Assembly: GCF_016735515.1 (NCBI RefSeq)
Contig: NZ_JAERQZ010000001.1
Location: forward strand, 1,364,001 to 1,428,000
Source: Piscinibacter sp. HJYY11
Lineage (GTDB): Bacteria; Pseudomonadota; Gammaproteobacteria; Burkholderiales; Burkholderiaceae_C
Length of the DNA stretch: 64,000 bases
Direction: 5' to 3'
Numbering within the stretch: the stretch's first letter is position 1; every line of letters begins with the position of its first letter. Under the pieces are notes generated by a model that saw only the letters and a program-made list of their open reading frames with translations, did no database searches and was not told the DNA's origin. This document shows, in pieces, positions 50,922 through 61,339 of this stretch. The position numbers and the translations under genes were made by a program.

Positions 50922-50974
50922 CTTGATTCCTATCGTCTGTGAAAGTGTTTGATCTGAAAACGCGGGAGCCCTGA

Positions 50975-52054
50975 TCAGCCCTGCGCTTTCAGATGGGCGA
51001 CCACAGCGTCGCCCATCTCCTTCGTGCCGACCTTGGTGGTGCCGGCGCTGTAAATATCGGCGGTGCGCAGGCCTTTCGCCAGCACCGCCTGCACGGCGGC
51101 CTCGATGCGTTGCGCTGCGGCTTCCTGATTCAAGCTGAAGCGCAGCATCATCGCGGCCGAAAGAATCGTCGCCAGCGGGTTCGCGATGCCCTTGCCCGCG
51201 ATGTCGGGCGCAGAACCGTGGCTTGGCTCGTACAGGCCCTGGTTCTTCGCATTGAGCGAGGCCGAGGGCAGCATGCCGATCGAGCCGGTGAGCATGGCGG
51301 CCTCGTCGCTCAGGATGTCGCCGAACATGTTGCCGGTGACGATCACGTCGAGCCGCTTCGGCTGCTTCACGAGCTGCATCGCGGCGTTGTCGACGTACAT
51401 GTGCTCCAGCTCCACGTCGGGGTACTGGGCGTGCACCTCGGTCACCACGTCGCGCCAGAACTGGAAGGTCTCGAGCACGTTGGCCTTGTCGACGCTCAGC
51501 ACCTTCTTGTTGCGCTTGCGGGCTGCCTGGAACGCGACGTGCGCGATGCGCTCGATCTCCGGGCGCGAGTAGCGCATGGTGTCGAAGGCTTCGTCCGCAC
51601 CCTTGAACGCGCCATCGGGCGACTGGCGGCGGCCGCGCGGCTGGCCGAAGTAGATGTCGCCGGTGAGCTCGCGGATGATGAGGATGTCGAGGCCCGCCAC
51701 GATCTCGGGCTTGAGCGAGGACGCATGCGTGAGCTCTTCGTAGCAAATCGCCGGGCGGAAGTTGGCGAAGAGCTCCAGGTTCTTACGCAGCCCGAGAATG
51801 GCCTGCTCGGGCCGCAGCGGGCGGTCGAGCTTGTCGTACTTCCAGTCGCCGACGGCACCGAACAGCACCGCGTCGGCTTCCTTCGCGAGCTTCAGCGTGT
51901 GCTCGGGCAGTGGGTGACCGTGCGCCTCGTAGGCGGCACCGCCAACCTTGGCCTCTTCCATCTCGAACTTGAGGTCGAGGCAGGCGAGCGCCTTCAGGGC
52001 CTCGGCCACGATTTCGGTGCCGATGCCGTCGCCGGGCAGGATCGCGATCTTCAT
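50975..52054 (-). CDS. leuB: 3-isopropylmalate dehydrogenase
   Basis: A 359-residue enzyme with the usual start [20 protein letters not shown], the substrate arginine segment [13 protein letters not shown] and the NAD site [20 protein letters not shown]. It oxidises and decarboxylates 3-isopropylmalate in leucine synthesis. The gene is 16 bases after leuD in the leuC-leuD-leuB operon. Confidence 0.98.
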   Translation of the reverse strand: MKIAILPGDGIGTEIVAEALKALACLDLKFEMEEAKVGGAAYEAHGHPLPEHTLKLAKEADAVLFGAVGDWKYDKLDRPLRPEQAILGLRKNLELFANFRPAICYEELTHASSLKPEIVAGLDILIIRELTGDIYFGQPRGRRQSPDGAFKGADEAFDTMRYSRPEIERIAHVAFQAARKRNKKVLSVDKANVLETFQFWRDVVTEVHAQYPDVELEHMYVDNAAMQLVKQPKRLDVIVTGNMFGDILSDEAAMLTGSIGMLPSASLNAKNQGLYEPSHGSAPDIAGKGIANPLATILSAAMMLRFSLNQEAAAQRIEAAVQAVLAKGLRTADIYSAGTTKVGTKEMGDAVVAHLKAQG

Positions 52055-52070
52055 GTTGTGGTCGTCAGGG

Positions 52071-52715
52071 TCAGATGGTCTTGGCGAGCCAAGGCTTGGT
52101 CAGCAGGCGTTCGGCCTCGAAGGCCTTGATCTTGTCGGCATGGCGGAGCGTGAGGCCGATGTCGTCGAAGCCATTGATCAGGCAGTACTTGCGGAAGGGC
52201 TCGATGTCGAACGGGATCTCCGCGCCATCGGGCTTGGCCACGACCTGGCGCTGCAGGTCGATCGTGAGCTGGTAGCCGACGAAAGCGTTGACCTCGTCGA
52301 AGAGCTGGTTGATCGCCGACTCGGGCAGCACGATCGGCAGCAGGCCGTTCTTGAAGCTGTTGTTGAAGAAGATGTCGGCGTAGCTCGGCGCCAGGATGGC
52401 GCGGAAGCCGTACTGGTCGAGCGCCCATGGCGCGTGTTCGCGAGAGGAGCCGCAACCGAAATTCTGGCGGGTCAGCAGAATCGAGGCGCCCTGGTAGCGC
52501 GGCTGGTTCAGCACGAAGTCGGGGTTGGGCTTGCGCGTCGACGGGTCCTGACCCGGTTCGCCATGATCCAGGTAGCGCCATTCGTCGAACAGGTTCGGAC
52601 CGAAACCCGACTTCTTGATCGACTTCAGGAACTGCTTCGGGATGATCGCGTCGGTGTCGACGTTCTCGCGGTCGAGCGGTGCGACCAGGCCCTTGTGGAG
52701 CTTGAAGGCTTGCAT
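52071..52715 (-). CDS. leuD: 3-isopropylmalate dehydratase small subunit
   Basis: ATG 52715 gives 214 residues, the swivelling domain of isopropylmalate isomerase. Motifs are [14 protein letters not shown] and [15 protein letters not shown]. It partners LeuC to convert 2- to 3-isopropylmalate. It is 11 bases downstream of leuC, so no extra small gene is inserted there. Confidence 0.98.
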   Translation of the reverse strand: MQAFKLHKGLVAPLDRENVDTDAIIPKQFLKSIKKSGFGPNLFDEWRYLDHGEPGQDPSTRKPNPDFVLNQPRYQGASILLTRQNFGCGSSREHAPWALDQYGFRAILAPSYADIFFNNSFKNGLLPIVLPESAINQLFDEVNAFVGYQLTIDLQRQVVAKPDGAEIPFDIEPFRKYCLINGFDDIGLTLRHADKIKAFEAERLLTKPWLAKTI

Positions 52716-52726
52716 GGTCTTGGTCC

Positions 52727-54136
52727 TCAGGCGATGCGACGCACGTCGACGAAGTGGCCTTCGATGGCGGCCGCGGCAGCCATCGCCGGGCTCACGAGGT
52801 GGGTGCGGCCACCAGCGCCCTGGCGCCCTTCGAAGTTGCGGTTGGAGGTGGACGCACAACGCTCGCCCGGCTCCAGCCGGTCGGCGTTCATCGCGAGGCA
52901 CATCGAGCAGCCCGGCTCGCGCCACTCGAAGCCGGCGGCGGTGAAGACCTTGTCCAGGCCTTCCTTCTCGGCCTGCTCCTTCACGAGGCCCGAGCCCGGC
53001 ACGACCAGCGCGAGCTTCACATTCGACGCGATGCGCTTGCCCAGGCGCTTCACCACGGCCGCGGCCTCGCGCATGTCTTCGATGCGCGAGTTGGTGCACG
53101 AGCCGATGAAGACCTTGTCGATGCGGATGTCGGTGATCGGCTTGTTCGGCTCCAGCGCCATGTAGGTCAGCGCGCGTTCCATCGCGCCGCGCTTGTTGGC
53201 GTCCTTCTCGCGATCGGGATCGGGCACGCGGTCTTCGATCGACAGCACCATCTCGGGCGAGGTGCCCCAGGTGACCTGCGGGCGGATCTCGCTGGCGTCC
53301 AGCTCGACCACGCGGTCGAACTTCGCATCGGCGTCGGAATGCAGCGTGCGCCAGTAGGCGATGGCCTGCTCCAGCACCACACCGGTCGGCGAGAACGGCC
53401 GGCCCTGCACGTAGCTGATGGTCGTCTCGTCGACCCCGATCAGGCCGGCGCGCGCCCCCGCCTCGATCGCCATGTTGCACACCGTCATGCGGCCTTCCAT
53501 GCTCAGCGCACGAATGGCCGAGCCGGCGAATTCGATGGTGTAGCCGGTGCCGCCGGCGGTGCCGATCTTGCCGATGATGGCGAGCACGATGTCTTTCGCG
53601 CCGCAGCCCTTGGGCAGCGTGCCTTCGACCTTGATCAAGAGGTTCTTGGCCTTGCGCGCCAGCAGCGTCTGCGTGGCCAGCACATGCTCGACTTCGCTGG
53701 TGCCGATGCCATGCGCCAGCGCACCGAACGCGCCGTGCGTGGAGGTGTGCGAGTCACCGCAGACGACCGTCATGCCGGGCAGCGTGGCGCCCTGCTCCGG
53801 GCCGATCACGTGGACGATGCCCTGGCGCTTGTCGCTCATCTTGAACTGCGTGATGCCGACGCGGTCGCAGTTCTTGTCGAGCGTCTCGACCTGCAGGCGC
53901 GAGATCGGGTCGGTGATGCCGTGCGACCGGTCGGTGGTCGGCACGTTGTGGTCGCTGACGGCGAGGTTGGCCGAGATGCGCCAGACCTTGCGATTCGCCA
54001 GGTCCAGGCCTTCGAAAGCCTGCGGGCTCGTCACTTCATGGACGAGATGGCGGTCGATGTAGAGGACGGCGGTGCCGTCTTCTTCGGTGTGGACGACGTG
54101 CTCGTCCCAGATCTTGTCGTACAGCGTGCGTCCCAT
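52727..54136 (-). CDS. leuC: 3-isopropylmalate dehydratase large subunit
   Basis: A 469-residue iron-sulfur dehydratase. The three cluster cysteines are visible in [13 protein letters not shown] and [13 protein letters not shown], with [20 protein letters not shown] near the active site. It is the first gene of the leucine operon, and its promoter must lie between its ATG (54136) and the gltA terminator at 54196-54220. No leader peptide rich in leucine codons was found in this short gap. Confidence 0.98.
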   Translation of the reverse strand: MGRTLYDKIWDEHVVHTEEDGTAVLYIDRHLVHEVTSPQAFEGLDLANRKVWRISANLAVSDHNVPTTDRSHGITDPISRLQVETLDKNCDRVGITQFKMSDKRQGIVHVIGPEQGATLPGMTVVCGDSHTSTHGAFGALAHGIGTSEVEHVLATQTLLARKAKNLLIKVEGTLPKGCGAKDIVLAIIGKIGTAGGTGYTIEFAGSAIRALSMEGRMTVCNMAIEAGARAGLIGVDETTISYVQGRPFSPTGVVLEQAIAYWRTLHSDADAKFDRVVELDASEIRPQVTWGTSPEMVLSIEDRVPDPDREKDANKRGAMERALTYMALEPNKPITDIRIDKVFIGSCTNSRIEDMREAAAVVKRLGKRIASNVKLALVVPGSGLVKEQAEKEGLDKVFTAAGFEWREPGCSMCLAMNADRLEPGERCASTSNRNFEGRQGAGGRTHLVSPAMAAAAAIEGHFVDVRRIA

Positions 54137-54195
54137 GATGGCTCTCTGGCTGGGGAAAACCGCGGAAAAGAGTGAGATTTTAGGCGCCCAGAAGC

Positions 54196-54220
54196 AAAAA
54201 CCCCGGCCTGAAGGCCGGGG
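54196..54220 (-). terminator. Rho-independent terminator of the sdh-gltA operon
   Basis: Stem CCCCGGCC (54201-54208) with GGCCGGGG (54213-54220), loop TGAA, followed on the minus strand by a T run (AAAAA at 54196-54200 on the plus strand). It ends transcription about 30 bases past the gltA stop. Confidence 0.88.
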
Positions 54221-54251
54221 TCTGCGTGCAAAGCGAGCGCTTTTCCGGCGT

Positions 54252-55565
54252 TCAGGCGCGTTGCGAAATGGGTTTCACGTCGCGCGCGGTCGCACCGACG
54301 AATAGCTGGCGGGGGCGGCCGATCTTGTACTCGGGGTCCGAGATCATCTCGTTCAGCTGGGCAATCCAGCCGACCGTGCGGGCGAGCGCAAAGATCGCGG
54401 TGAAGAGGCTCACCGGGATGCCGATCGCGCGCTGCACGATGCCGGAGTAGAAGTCGACGTTCGGGTAGAGCTTGCGGGCGACGAAGTATTCGTCTTCCAG
54501 CGCGATCTTCTCGAGCGCCATCGCCAGCTTGAACAGCGGGTCGTTCTGCAGACCGAGCGCGCCCAGCACTTCGTGGCAGGTCTCGCGCATCAGCTTGGCA
54601 CGCGGGTCGTAGTTCTTGTAGACCCGGTGGCCGAAGCCCATCAGCTTGACGTTGGAGTTCTTGTCCTTCACCTGCTTGATGAACTCGCCGATCTTCTCGA
54701 CGCCGCCCATCTTCTGCACGTCTTCCAGCATGTTGAGCGCCGCTTCGTTGGCGCCGCCGTGGGCGGGGCCCCAGAGGCAGGCCACGCCGGCCGCGATGGC
54801 AGCGAACGGGTTGGTGCCCGACGAGCCGCACAGGCGCACGGTCGAGGTGGAGGCGTTCTGCTCGTGGTCGGCGTGCAGGATGAAGATGCGGTCCATCGCG
54901 CGCACCAGCACGTCGTTCGGCTCGTACTCCTCGCACGGGGTGGCGAACATCATGCGCATGAAGTTGCCGGCGTACGAAAGGTCGTTGCGCGGGTAGATGT
55001 AGGGCTGGCCGATGCCGTACTTGTAGGCCATGGCCACGAGCGTCGGCATCTTGGCGATCAGGCGGATCGCGGCGATTTCGCGGTGCTGCGGGTTATTGAT
55101 GTCGGTGCTGTCGTGATAGAAGGCCGACAGGGCCCCCACCAGGCCCGTCATGACCGCCATCGGGTGGGCGTCACGCCGGAAGCCGCGCAGGAAGAACTGC
55201 ATCTGCTCGTTGACCATCGTGTGGCGGGTGACCGTCTTCACGAAGTCGTCCTTCTGCGTGGCGTTGGGCAACTCGCCCTTCAGCAGCAGGTAGCAAGTCT
55301 CGAGGTAGTCGCAGTGGGTGGCCAGCTGCTCGATGGGGTAGCCGCGGTACAGCAGCTCGCCCTTGTCACCGTCGATGTAGGTGATGGCGGACTGGCACGA
55401 GGCCGTCGACAGGAAGCCGGGGTCGTAGGTGAACTTGCCGGTCTGGGCGTACAGCTTGCGGATGTCGATCACATCCGGGCCCACGCTGCCCTTGTAGACG
55501 GGCAGTTCCATGGCAGGGCTGCCATCGGAGAACGACAGGGTGGCTTTCACGTCTGAGGGGATCAT
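54252..55565 (-). CDS. gltA: Citrate synthase (type II, hexameric)
   Basis: A 437-residue enzyme condensing oxaloacetate and acetyl-CoA. The catalytic segment [17 protein letters not shown] and the substrate-loop [20 protein letters not shown] are seen. The N-terminal beta-domain ([20 protein letters not shown]) is that of the NADH-sensitive Gram-negative type. It is the terminal gene of sdhCDAB-sdhE-gltA, 37 bases after sdhE, and ends before a strong terminator. Confidence 0.98.
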   Translation of the reverse strand: MIPSDVKATLSFSDGSPAMELPVYKGSVGPDVIDIRKLYAQTGKFTYDPGFLSTASCQSAITYIDGDKGELLYRGYPIEQLATHCDYLETCYLLLKGELPNATQKDDFVKTVTRHTMVNEQMQFFLRGFRRDAHPMAVMTGLVGALSAFYHDSTDINNPQHREIAAIRLIAKMPTLVAMAYKYGIGQPYIYPRNDLSYAGNFMRMMFATPCEEYEPNDVLVRAMDRIFILHADHEQNASTSTVRLCGSSGTNPFAAIAAGVACLWGPAHGGANEAALNMLEDVQKMGGVEKIGEFIKQVKDKNSNVKLMGFGHRVYKNYDPRAKLMRETCHEVLGALGLQNDPLFKLAMALEKIALEDEYFVARKLYPNVDFYSGIVQRAIGIPVSLFTAIFALARTVGWIAQLNEMISDPEYKIGRPRQLFVGATARDVKPISQRA

Positions 55566-55602
55566 GGGCGTTCCTTAATGAGAGTCTTGGAAATCACACG
55601 GC

Positions 55603-55875
55603 TCAGTGTTGTGGGCTGTTGCGCATCAGCCTGAGCACTTCGAATACTTCGTCTCGCTGCAACTCGCCTTCGGGCTCCTTGCGGGCCAGCAGCAGGTCCA
55701 GCAGGTCGTTGTCCGACAGGTCCATCAACGCCAGCAAACCTTGGGCCTGCCCTTCGGTGATGGCGGTTCCCTGTCGCTTGAAGAAGCGCTCGACGAAGAG
55801 GTCGTTCTCCAGCAGCCCGCGGCGGCAGCGCCAGCGCAGCTTGGAGAGGGCCCGTTCGTCGATCAGGGTCTGCAT
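55603..55875 (-). CDS. sdhE: Succinate dehydrogenase assembly factor SdhE
   Basis: A 90-residue soluble protein of the SdhE/Sdh5 family, which promotes covalent flavin attachment to SdhA. The signature is Arg19-Gly20-Leu-Leu-Glu23 (RWRCRRGLLENDLF). It lies 16 bases after sdhB in the same operon as its target subunit. Confidence 0.93.
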   Translation of the reverse strand: MQTLIDERALSKLRWRCRRGLLENDLFVERFFKRQGTAITEGQAQGLLALMDLSDNDLLDLLLARKEPEGELQRDEVFEVLRLMRNSPQH

Positions 55876-55891
55876 GTCGGATCAGTGTGGA

Positions 55892-56596
55892 TCAAACGGC
55901 GCGGCGGACCATCAGTTCCTTGATCTTGCCGATCGCCTTGGTCGGGTTCAGGCCCTTCGGGCACACGTCGACGCAGTTCATGATGGTGTGGCAGCGGAAC
56001 AGGCGGTACGGGTCTTCGAGGTTGTCGAGACGCTCGCCGGTGGCCTGGTCGCGGCTGTCGGCGATGAAGCGGTAAGCCTGCAGCAGGCCAGCCGGGCCGA
56101 CGAACTTGTCGGGGTTCCACCAGAAGCTCGGGCAGCTGGTGGAGCAGCTCGCGCACAGGATGCACTCGTACAGGCCGTTGAGCTCTTCACGCTCTTCGGG
56201 CGACTGCAGGCGCTCCTTCTCGGGCGGCATGCTGTCGTTCACCAGGTACGGCTTGATCGAGTTGTACTGGGTGAAGAACTGCGTCATGTCCACGATCAGG
56301 TCACGGATGACCGGCAGGCCGGGCAGCGGCTTCAGGATCACGACATCCGGCAGCGTGCGCATGTTGGTCAGGCAGGCCAGGCCGTTCTTGCCGTTGATGT
56401 TCATCGCGTCCGAGCCGCACACGCCTTCGCGGCACGAGCGGCGGAAGCTCAAGCTGGGGTCGACCGCCTTCAGCTTCATCAGCGCGTCGAGCAGCATGCG
56501 TTCGGAGCCGTCGAGTTCGACCTCGATCGTCTGCATGCGCGGCTTCGCGTCGGTGTCGGGGTCGTAGCGGTAGATCTGGAAAGTTCTCTTGGTCAT
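55892..56596 (-). CDS. sdhB: Succinate dehydrogenase iron-sulfur subunit
   Basis: A 234-residue subunit with binding motifs for all three clusters: the 2Fe-2S domain (SCREGVCGSDAMNING), the 4Fe-4S motif (CILCASCSTSCPSFW), and the 3Fe-4S motif (CHTIMNCVDVCPKGLNP). It carries electrons from the flavin of SdhA to quinone at SdhC/SdhD. It is 19 bases after sdhA. Confidence 0.98.
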   Translation of the reverse strand: MTKRTFQIYRYDPDTDAKPRMQTIEVELDGSERMLLDALMKLKAVDPSLSFRRSCREGVCGSDAMNINGKNGLACLTNMRTLPDVVILKPLPGLPVIRDLIVDMTQFFTQYNSIKPYLVNDSMPPEKERLQSPEEREELNGLYECILCASCSTSCPSFWWNPDKFVGPAGLLQAYRFIADSRDQATGERLDNLEDPYRLFRCHTIMNCVDVCPKGLNPTKAIGKIKELMVRRAV

Positions 56597-56615
56597 GTCT
56601 GTTCCTGCGGCGGGC

Positions 56616-58412
56616 TCAGAACGAGCGGACCTTGGGCGGGATCGATTCGGCGGTGAGCGGCTTCAGGTTCACCGGCTTGTAGTCGAGGCGGTTGCCTTCC
56701 GAATACCAGAGGGTGTGCTTCATCCACACCTTGTCGTTGCGGCCGTTCGGGAATTCGGGGCTGTCGCCGTAATCGTTCACGGTGTGGGCACCGCGGCTTT
56801 CGCGACGGGCGGCGGCCGAGATCATGGTGGCCAGGGCCGCCTCGATCAGGTTCTCGACTTCCAGCGCCTCGATGCGGGCGGTGTTGAACACCTTGGACTT
56901 GTCGGCCAGGTGGATGCCCTTCACGCGCTCGGCGATGGCCTTGATCTTGGTGACGCCTTCGTCCATCGACACCTGCGTGCGGAACACGCCGGCGTGCTGC
57001 TGCATGGCCGAGCGGATGTCGTTGGCCACGTCCTGGGCGTATTCGCCGCTGGTGCTGCTTTCGTACTTGGCCAGGCGCGACAGCGTGCGGTCGGCGGCAT
57101 CGGCCGGCAGCGGCTTGTGCGCCTTGGCCTTGAGGCCGGTCTCGATGATGTGATTGCCGGCCGCGCGGCCGAACACCAGCAGGTCGAGCAGCGAGTTGGT
57201 GCCCAGGCGGTTGGCGCCGTGCACACTCACGCAGGAGCATTCGCCCACTGCGTAGAGGCCGTTGACCACCGCGTTCGGGTTGCCATCCTTCGGCACCACG
57301 ACCTGGCCGTGGATGTTGGTCGGGATGCCACCCATCTGGTAGTGGATGGTCGGCACCACGGGAATCGGCTCCTTGGTGATGTCGACGTTGGCGAAGTTGT
57401 GACCGATCTCGAAGACGGACGGCAGGCGCTTCATGATGGTCTCGGCGCCCAGGTGGGTCATGTCGAGCACCACGTAGTCCTTGTTGGGACCACAGCCACG
57501 GCCTTCCTTGATCTCCTGGTCCATGCAGCGCGAGACGAAGTCGCGCGGCGCAAGGTCCTTCAGCGTGGGGGCGTAACGCTCCATGAAGCGCTCGCCGTTG
57601 CTGTTGCGCAAGATCGCGCCTTCACCACGGCAGCCTTCGGTCAGCAGCACACCCGCGCCGGCGACGCCGGTGGGGTGGAACTGCCAGAACTCCATGTCTT
57701 CGAGCGGGATGCCGGCGCGTGCCGCCATGCCGAGACCATCGCCGGTGTTGATGAAGGCGTTGGTGCTGGCCGCGAAGATGCGCCCTGCCCCACCGGTGGC
57801 GAGCAGCACGGTCTTGGCTTCGAGGATGTGCAGGTCGCCGGTTTCCATTTCCAGCGCCGTCACGCCCACCACGTCGCCCTCGGCATCGCGGATCAGGTCG
57901 AGGGCCATCCACTCCACGAAGAAGTGCGTGCGGGCCTTGACGTTCTGCTGGTACAGCGTGTGCAGCATCGCGTGGCCGGTGCGGTCGGCCGCGGCGCAGG
58001 CGCGCTGCACCGGCTTCTCGCCGTAGTTGGCGGTGTGGCCGCCGAAGGGGCGCTGGTAGATCGTGCCGTCGGGGTTGCGGTCGAACGGCATGCCGAAGTG
58101 CTCGAGCTCGTACACGACCTTCGGCGCTTCACGGCACATGAATTCGATGGCGTCCTGGTCGCCGAGCCAGTCGGAGCCCTTCACCGTGTCGAAGAAGTGG
58201 TAGTGCCAGTTGTCCTCGCTCATGTTGCCGAGCGAGGCGCCGATGCCGCCCTGGGCGGCGACGGTGTGCGAGCGGGTCGGGAAGACCTTGGACAGCACGG
58301 CCACGTTCAGGCCGGCCTGGGCCAGTTGCAGCGACGCGCGCATGCCGGAGCCACCTGCCCCGACGATCACGACGTCGAACTTTCTCTTTGCGATCGATGC
58401 GCTCACGTTCAC
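56616..58412 (-). CDS. sdhA: Succinate dehydrogenase flavoprotein subunit
   Basis: GTG 58412 overlaps the sdhD stop (GTGA), giving 598 residues; the frame runs on to 58460 but only inside sdhD. The FAD fold is VVIVGAGGSGMRAS and covalent flavin attachment is expected at His49 (TRSHTVAAQGG). The active-site segment HGANRLGTNSLLDLLVFGRA is present. It oxidises succinate to fumarate and feeds the quinone pool through SdhB. Confidence 0.97.
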   Translation of the reverse strand: MNVSASIAKRKFDVVIVGAGGSGMRASLQLAQAGLNVAVLSKVFPTRSHTVAAQGGIGASLGNMSEDNWHYHFFDTVKGSDWLGDQDAIEFMCREAPKVVYELEHFGMPFDRNPDGTIYQRPFGGHTANYGEKPVQRACAAADRTGHAMLHTLYQQNVKARTHFFVEWMALDLIRDAEGDVVGVTALEMETGDLHILEAKTVLLATGGAGRIFAASTNAFINTGDGLGMAARAGIPLEDMEFWQFHPTGVAGAGVLLTEGCRGEGAILRNSNGERFMERYAPTLKDLAPRDFVSRCMDQEIKEGRGCGPNKDYVVLDMTHLGAETIMKRLPSVFEIGHNFANVDITKEPIPVVPTIHYQMGGIPTNIHGQVVVPKDGNPNAVVNGLYAVGECSCVSVHGANRLGTNSLLDLLVFGRAAGNHIIETGLKAKAHKPLPADAADRTLSRLAKYESSTSGEYAQDVANDIRSAMQQHAGVFRTQVSMDEGVTKIKAIAERVKGIHLADKSKVFNTARIEALEVENLIEAALATMISAAARRESRGAHTVNDYGDSPEFPNGRNDKVWMKHTLWYSEGNRLDYKPVNLKPLTAESIPPKVRSF

Positions 58413-58774
58413 AGTCTCCACAGCACTTGGATGGCCCAGCCGGCACAGCCCACCAGCCACACGAGCGTGGCCACTTGCAACACGAGCTTCACGCCCACGG
58501 GCTTCACGTAGTCCATCAGCACGTCACGGATGCCCACCCACACGTGGTAGGCCAGCGCGACGATGGTCACGAAGGTCAGGAACTTCATCCACTGCGTGGA
58601 GAAGATGCCGGCCCATTTGTCATAGCCCATCGGGCCGGGCAGCAGCACCTGCACGATCAGCACGATGGTGAAGAGCGCCATCAGCACCGCGGTGACGCGC
58701 TGGGCGAGCCAGTCGCGCAGGCCGTAGTGCGCACCGACCACCGTGCGCTTGGAACCGTAGTTCGGAGTCGTCAT
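58409..58774 (-). CDS. sdhD: Succinate dehydrogenase membrane anchor subunit
   Basis: ATG 58774 gives 121 residues with three transmembrane helices. RTVVGAHYGLRDWLAQRVTA is the typical start and VALAYHVWVGIRDVLMDY contains the haem-ligand histidine region. It anchors the enzyme and forms part of the quinone site with SdhC. It starts eight bases after sdhC. Confidence 0.95.
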   Translation of the reverse strand: MTTPNYGSKRTVVGAHYGLRDWLAQRVTAVLMALFTIVLIVQVLLPGPMGYDKWAGIFSTQWMKFLTFVTIVALAYHVWVGIRDVLMDYVKPVGVKLVLQVATLVWLVGCAGWAIQVLWRL

Positions 58775-58782
58775 GTTCTTGA

Positions 58783-59205
58783 TCAGAAAAAGAGCTTGAA
58801 ACCGAGGGCCAGTGTCAGCACGATGCTCAGGGCCAGCGTCACGAGCGCCGAGACACGGCCGAATTCCTTCGACACCGAGTGGGTCGCGTCCATCCACAGG
58901 TGGCGCAGGCCGGCGATGAAGTGATGCAGGTAGGCCCAGATCAGGGCCAGCACGACGAGCTTGACGATGATGGCCGGGAAGATCCACAAGCCGCCCACGA
59001 ACGCGCTGGTGAACTCGCCGTAGCTGATGTCGGACGTGAGGCTCTTGTCGAGCAGCCAGATGATGAACGGCAGCAGCACGAACATCAGGATGCCGCTCAC
59101 GCGATGAAGGATCGACACCCATCCGGCGGGCGGAAGCCGGTATTGCGTGGCTTCGATGAGGCGCATGTTGGCGCCGGGTCTTTGCTTCGCTGTGGTCTGT
59201 GCCAT
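58783..59205 (-). CDS. sdhC: Succinate dehydrogenase cytochrome b556 subunit
   Basis: ATG 59205 gives 140 residues with three helices. The signature RLPPAGWVSILHRVSGILMF and the haem-binding histidine in AYLHHFIAGLRHLWMD are seen. It is the first gene of the sdh operon; a 103-base gap separates it from the upstream GntR gene, which reads in the same direction. Confidence 0.95.
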   Translation of the reverse strand: MAQTTAKQRPGANMRLIEATQYRLPPAGWVSILHRVSGILMFVLLPFIIWLLDKSLTSDISYGEFTSAFVGGLWIFPAIIVKLVVLALIWAYLHHFIAGLRHLWMDATHSVSKEFGRVSALVTLALSIVLTLALGFKLFF

Positions 59206-59308
59206 GCCCAACCTGTAATCCTGTAGAAACTTTCGGAGTTTATTGCAACGCAGCAGGGTTTCGCCTGACACGCACCTTTCTGCGGTCGCGGTTCGCCCTG
59301 CTTGGTCC

Positions 59309-60082
59309 TCAGCTCAGCTCATTGCGGTAGTAATGCGCCTGGGTGTTGTACAGGCCCCGGCGCAGCTCCACCGGCTTGTCGCCATAGGTCCGCGACAGCC
59401 GCTCCACGCTGAGCAAGGGTGCGCCCAGCGGAACTTGAAGCAGCTCCGCCGCCCCGGCATCGGCGGCAACCGCACGCAGCTGCTCTTCGGCGCGGATCAT
59501 GCGCACGCCGAATTCGGTTTCGAAGAGGCCATACATCGGCCCCTGGTATTCGCTCAGGCGCTCGGCCGTCAGGCCCTTGAAGAGCGTCCCGTTGAGCCAG
59601 ATGTCGTCGAGCACGACCGGCGAGCCGTGGAAATGCAGCACACGCCGCACCTGCACCGCCATGTCACCGGCCTTCAGTTCCAGCGCACGCGCCACGTCGG
59701 CGGGAGCGCGCACCCGGCGGCAATCGATGAAGCGCCGCTCGGCCCCGCCAGGCTGGCCGTCGTCGGGCATCAGGCGCAGGAAGCGGTACTGGATCTTTTC
59801 TTCCGCATGCGTTGCGACGAAGGTGCCCTTGCCCTGGCGGCGCACGACCAGGTTCTCGTCGGCCAAGGCATCGATCGCCTTGCGCACCGTGCCCTGGCTC
59901 ACCTTGAAGCGCGCGGCGAGCTCCATCTCGCTCGGGATGGCCTCACCCGGCTTCCACTCGCCGCTCTGCAGGCTGCGCGTGATCAGCGACTTGATCTGCT
60001 GATACAGCGGGCTGAATGCCGGGCCATCGGCTTCGCCTTCCGCGGGGCGGGCAGCAGCAGGGACGGACGTCGACGTGGCCAT
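59309..60082 (-). CDS. GntR/HutC-family regulator, probable controller of the TCA block
   Basis: ATG 60082 gives 257 residues. The GntR helix-turn-helix is at about 22-85 (AIPSEMELAARFKVSQGTVR, KAIDALADENLVVRRQGKGT), and a UTRA ligand domain follows (PVVLDDIWLNGTLFKGLTAE). It stands between sdhC and mdh, and an 18-base perfect palindrome (60134-60151) lies 52 bases before its start. Autorepression together with control of mdh, and perhaps the sdh operon, is likely. UTRA domains bind small acids or sugars, so a TCA intermediate is a reasonable inducer guess. Confidence 0.88.
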   Translation of the reverse strand: MATSTSVPAAARPAEGEADGPAFSPLYQQIKSLITRSLQSGEWKPGEAIPSEMELAARFKVSQGTVRKAIDALADENLVVRRQGKGTFVATHAEEKIQYRFLRLMPDDGQPGGAERRFIDCRRVRAPADVARALELKAGDMAVQVRRVLHFHGSPVVLDDIWLNGTLFKGLTAERLSEYQGPMYGLFETEFGVRMIRAEEQLRAVAADAGAAELLQVPLGAPLLSVERLSRTYGDKPVELRRGLYNTQAHYYRNELS

Positions 60083-60133
60083 GTCCGGAATTGCAACACA
60101 GGCGCCCGGTTTGCGTCCACGCCCATTTGAAAG

Positions 60134-60151
60134 ATGTCTTATATAAGACAT
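60134..60151. promoter_or_regulatory. 18-bp perfect palindrome, candidate GntR operator
   Basis: ATGTCTTATATAAGACAT is its own reverse complement. It lies in the divergent region between the GntR gene (start 60082, minus strand) and mdh (start 60269, plus strand), seven bases upstream of the predicted mdh -35 box. Length and symmetry fit a dimeric GntR/HutC protein. Confidence 0.8.
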
Positions 60152-60158
60152 AAGAGCA

Positions 60159-60187
60159 TTGACACACCCAGGGTTGCCACCTAGACT
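60159..60187 (+). promoter_or_regulatory. Sigma-70 promoter of mdh
   Basis: TTGACA (60159-60164) and TAGACT (60182-60187) are separated by the ideal 17 bases. The consensus -35 box begins right after the GntR palindrome. The predicted leader to the ATG at 60269 is about 75 bases. Confidence 0.72.
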
Positions 60188-60268
60188 CGCCTAAACTCCC
60201 CGGCTCACCAGAAAAGCGCCCGCCGCGGCCCGAATTCCACCATCCCCCTGAACCTTCCGGAGCCTTCC

Positions 60269-61255
60269 ATGAGCAAGAAACCCGTTCGTGTCGCCGTCAC
60301 CGGCGCTGCTGGCCAGATCGGCTACGCCCTGCTGTTCCGTATCGCCTCGGGCGAGATGCTGGGCAAGGACCAGCCGGTCATCCTGCAGCTGCTCGAGATC
60401 CCCGACGAGAAGGCCCAGAAGGCACTCAAGGGCGTGATCATGGAACTCGACGACTGCGCGTTCCCGCTGCTCGCCGGCATCGAAGCCCACGGCGACGCCA
60501 ACACCGCTTTCAAGGACACCGACTACGCCCTGCTCGTCGGCGCCCGCCCCCGTGGCCCCGGCATGGAACGCAAGGACCTGCTGGCCGCCAACGCCCAGAT
60601 CTTCACCGCCCAGGGCAAGGCCCTCGACAAGGTCGCCTCGCGCAACGTCAAGGTGCTGGTCGTCGGCAACCCTGCCAATACGAACGCATACATCGCGATG
60701 AAGAGCGCCCCCAGCCTGCCGCGCGAGAACTTCACCGCCATGCTGCGCCTCGACCACAACCGCGCCGCTTCGCAGATCGCCGCCAAGACCGGCAAGCCGG
60801 TCGCCGCCATTGAGAAGCTCGCCGTGTGGGGCAACCACTCGCCGACGATGTACGCCGACTACCGCTTCGCCACCATCGATGGCAAGTCGGTCAAGGAAAC
60901 GATCAACGACGATGTGTGGAACAAGGACGTGTTCCTGCCCACCGTCGGCAAGCGCGGCGCCGCCATCATCGAAGCGCGTGGCCTGTCGTCGGCCGCCTCG
61001 GCCGCCAACGCCGCCATCGACCACATGCGCGACTGGGCCCTGGGCACCAACGGCAAGTGGGTCACCATGGGCGTGCCCTCGAATGGCGAATACGGCATCC
61101 CGAAGGACGTGATGTTCGGCTACCCGGTCACCACCGAAGGCGGCAAGTACAAGATCGTCGAAGGCCTGCCGATCGATGCCTTCAGCCAGGAGCGCATCAA
61201 CATCACGCTGAAGGAACTGCAGGAAGAGCAAGACGGCGTCAAGCACCTGCTCTGA
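60269..61255 (+). CDS. mdh: Malate dehydrogenase
   Basis: A 328-residue NAD-dependent enzyme interconverting malate and oxaloacetate. The nucleotide-binding start is [20 protein letters not shown], the mobile substrate loop contains [14 protein letters not shown], the [13 protein letters not shown] segment carries the substrate residues, and the active-site histidine is in [14 protein letters not shown]. The length is typical of betaproteobacterial Mdh. A terminator follows at 61273-61306. Confidence 0.98.
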   Translation: MSKKPVRVAVTGAAGQIGYALLFRIASGEMLGKDQPVILQLLEIPDEKAQKALKGVIMELDDCAFPLLAGIEAHGDANTAFKDTDYALLVGARPRGPGMERKDLLAANAQIFTAQGKALDKVASRNVKVLVVGNPANTNAYIAMKSAPSLPRENFTAMLRLDHNRAASQIAAKTGKPVAAIEKLAVWGNHSPTMYADYRFATIDGKSVKETINDDVWNKDVFLPTVGKRGAAIIEARGLSSAASAANAAIDHMRDWALGTNGKWVTMGVPSNGEYGIPKDVMFGYPVTTEGGKYKIVEGLPIDAFSQERINITLKELQEEQDGVKHLL

Positions 61256-61272
61256 TCGCGTCAAGCGCAAAC

Positions 61273-61306
61273 AAAAAGGCCGGTGCATCACGCTGCTGGC
61301 CTTTTT
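61273..61306 (+). terminator. Rho-independent terminator of mdh
   Basis: AAAAAGGCC (61273-61281) pairs with GGCCTTTTT (61298-61306), followed by further Ts. The symmetrical A and T runs could allow termination on both strands. It separates mdh from the citE-like gene. Confidence 0.85.
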
Positions 61307-61339
61307 TTCGCCCCCGCCGACCCGCCCACGCTGAACGCC

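Noticed and set aside
56589..58511. 640-codon plus-strand frame opposite sdhA
   Set aside because: No domain and complete overlap with a textbook SdhA.
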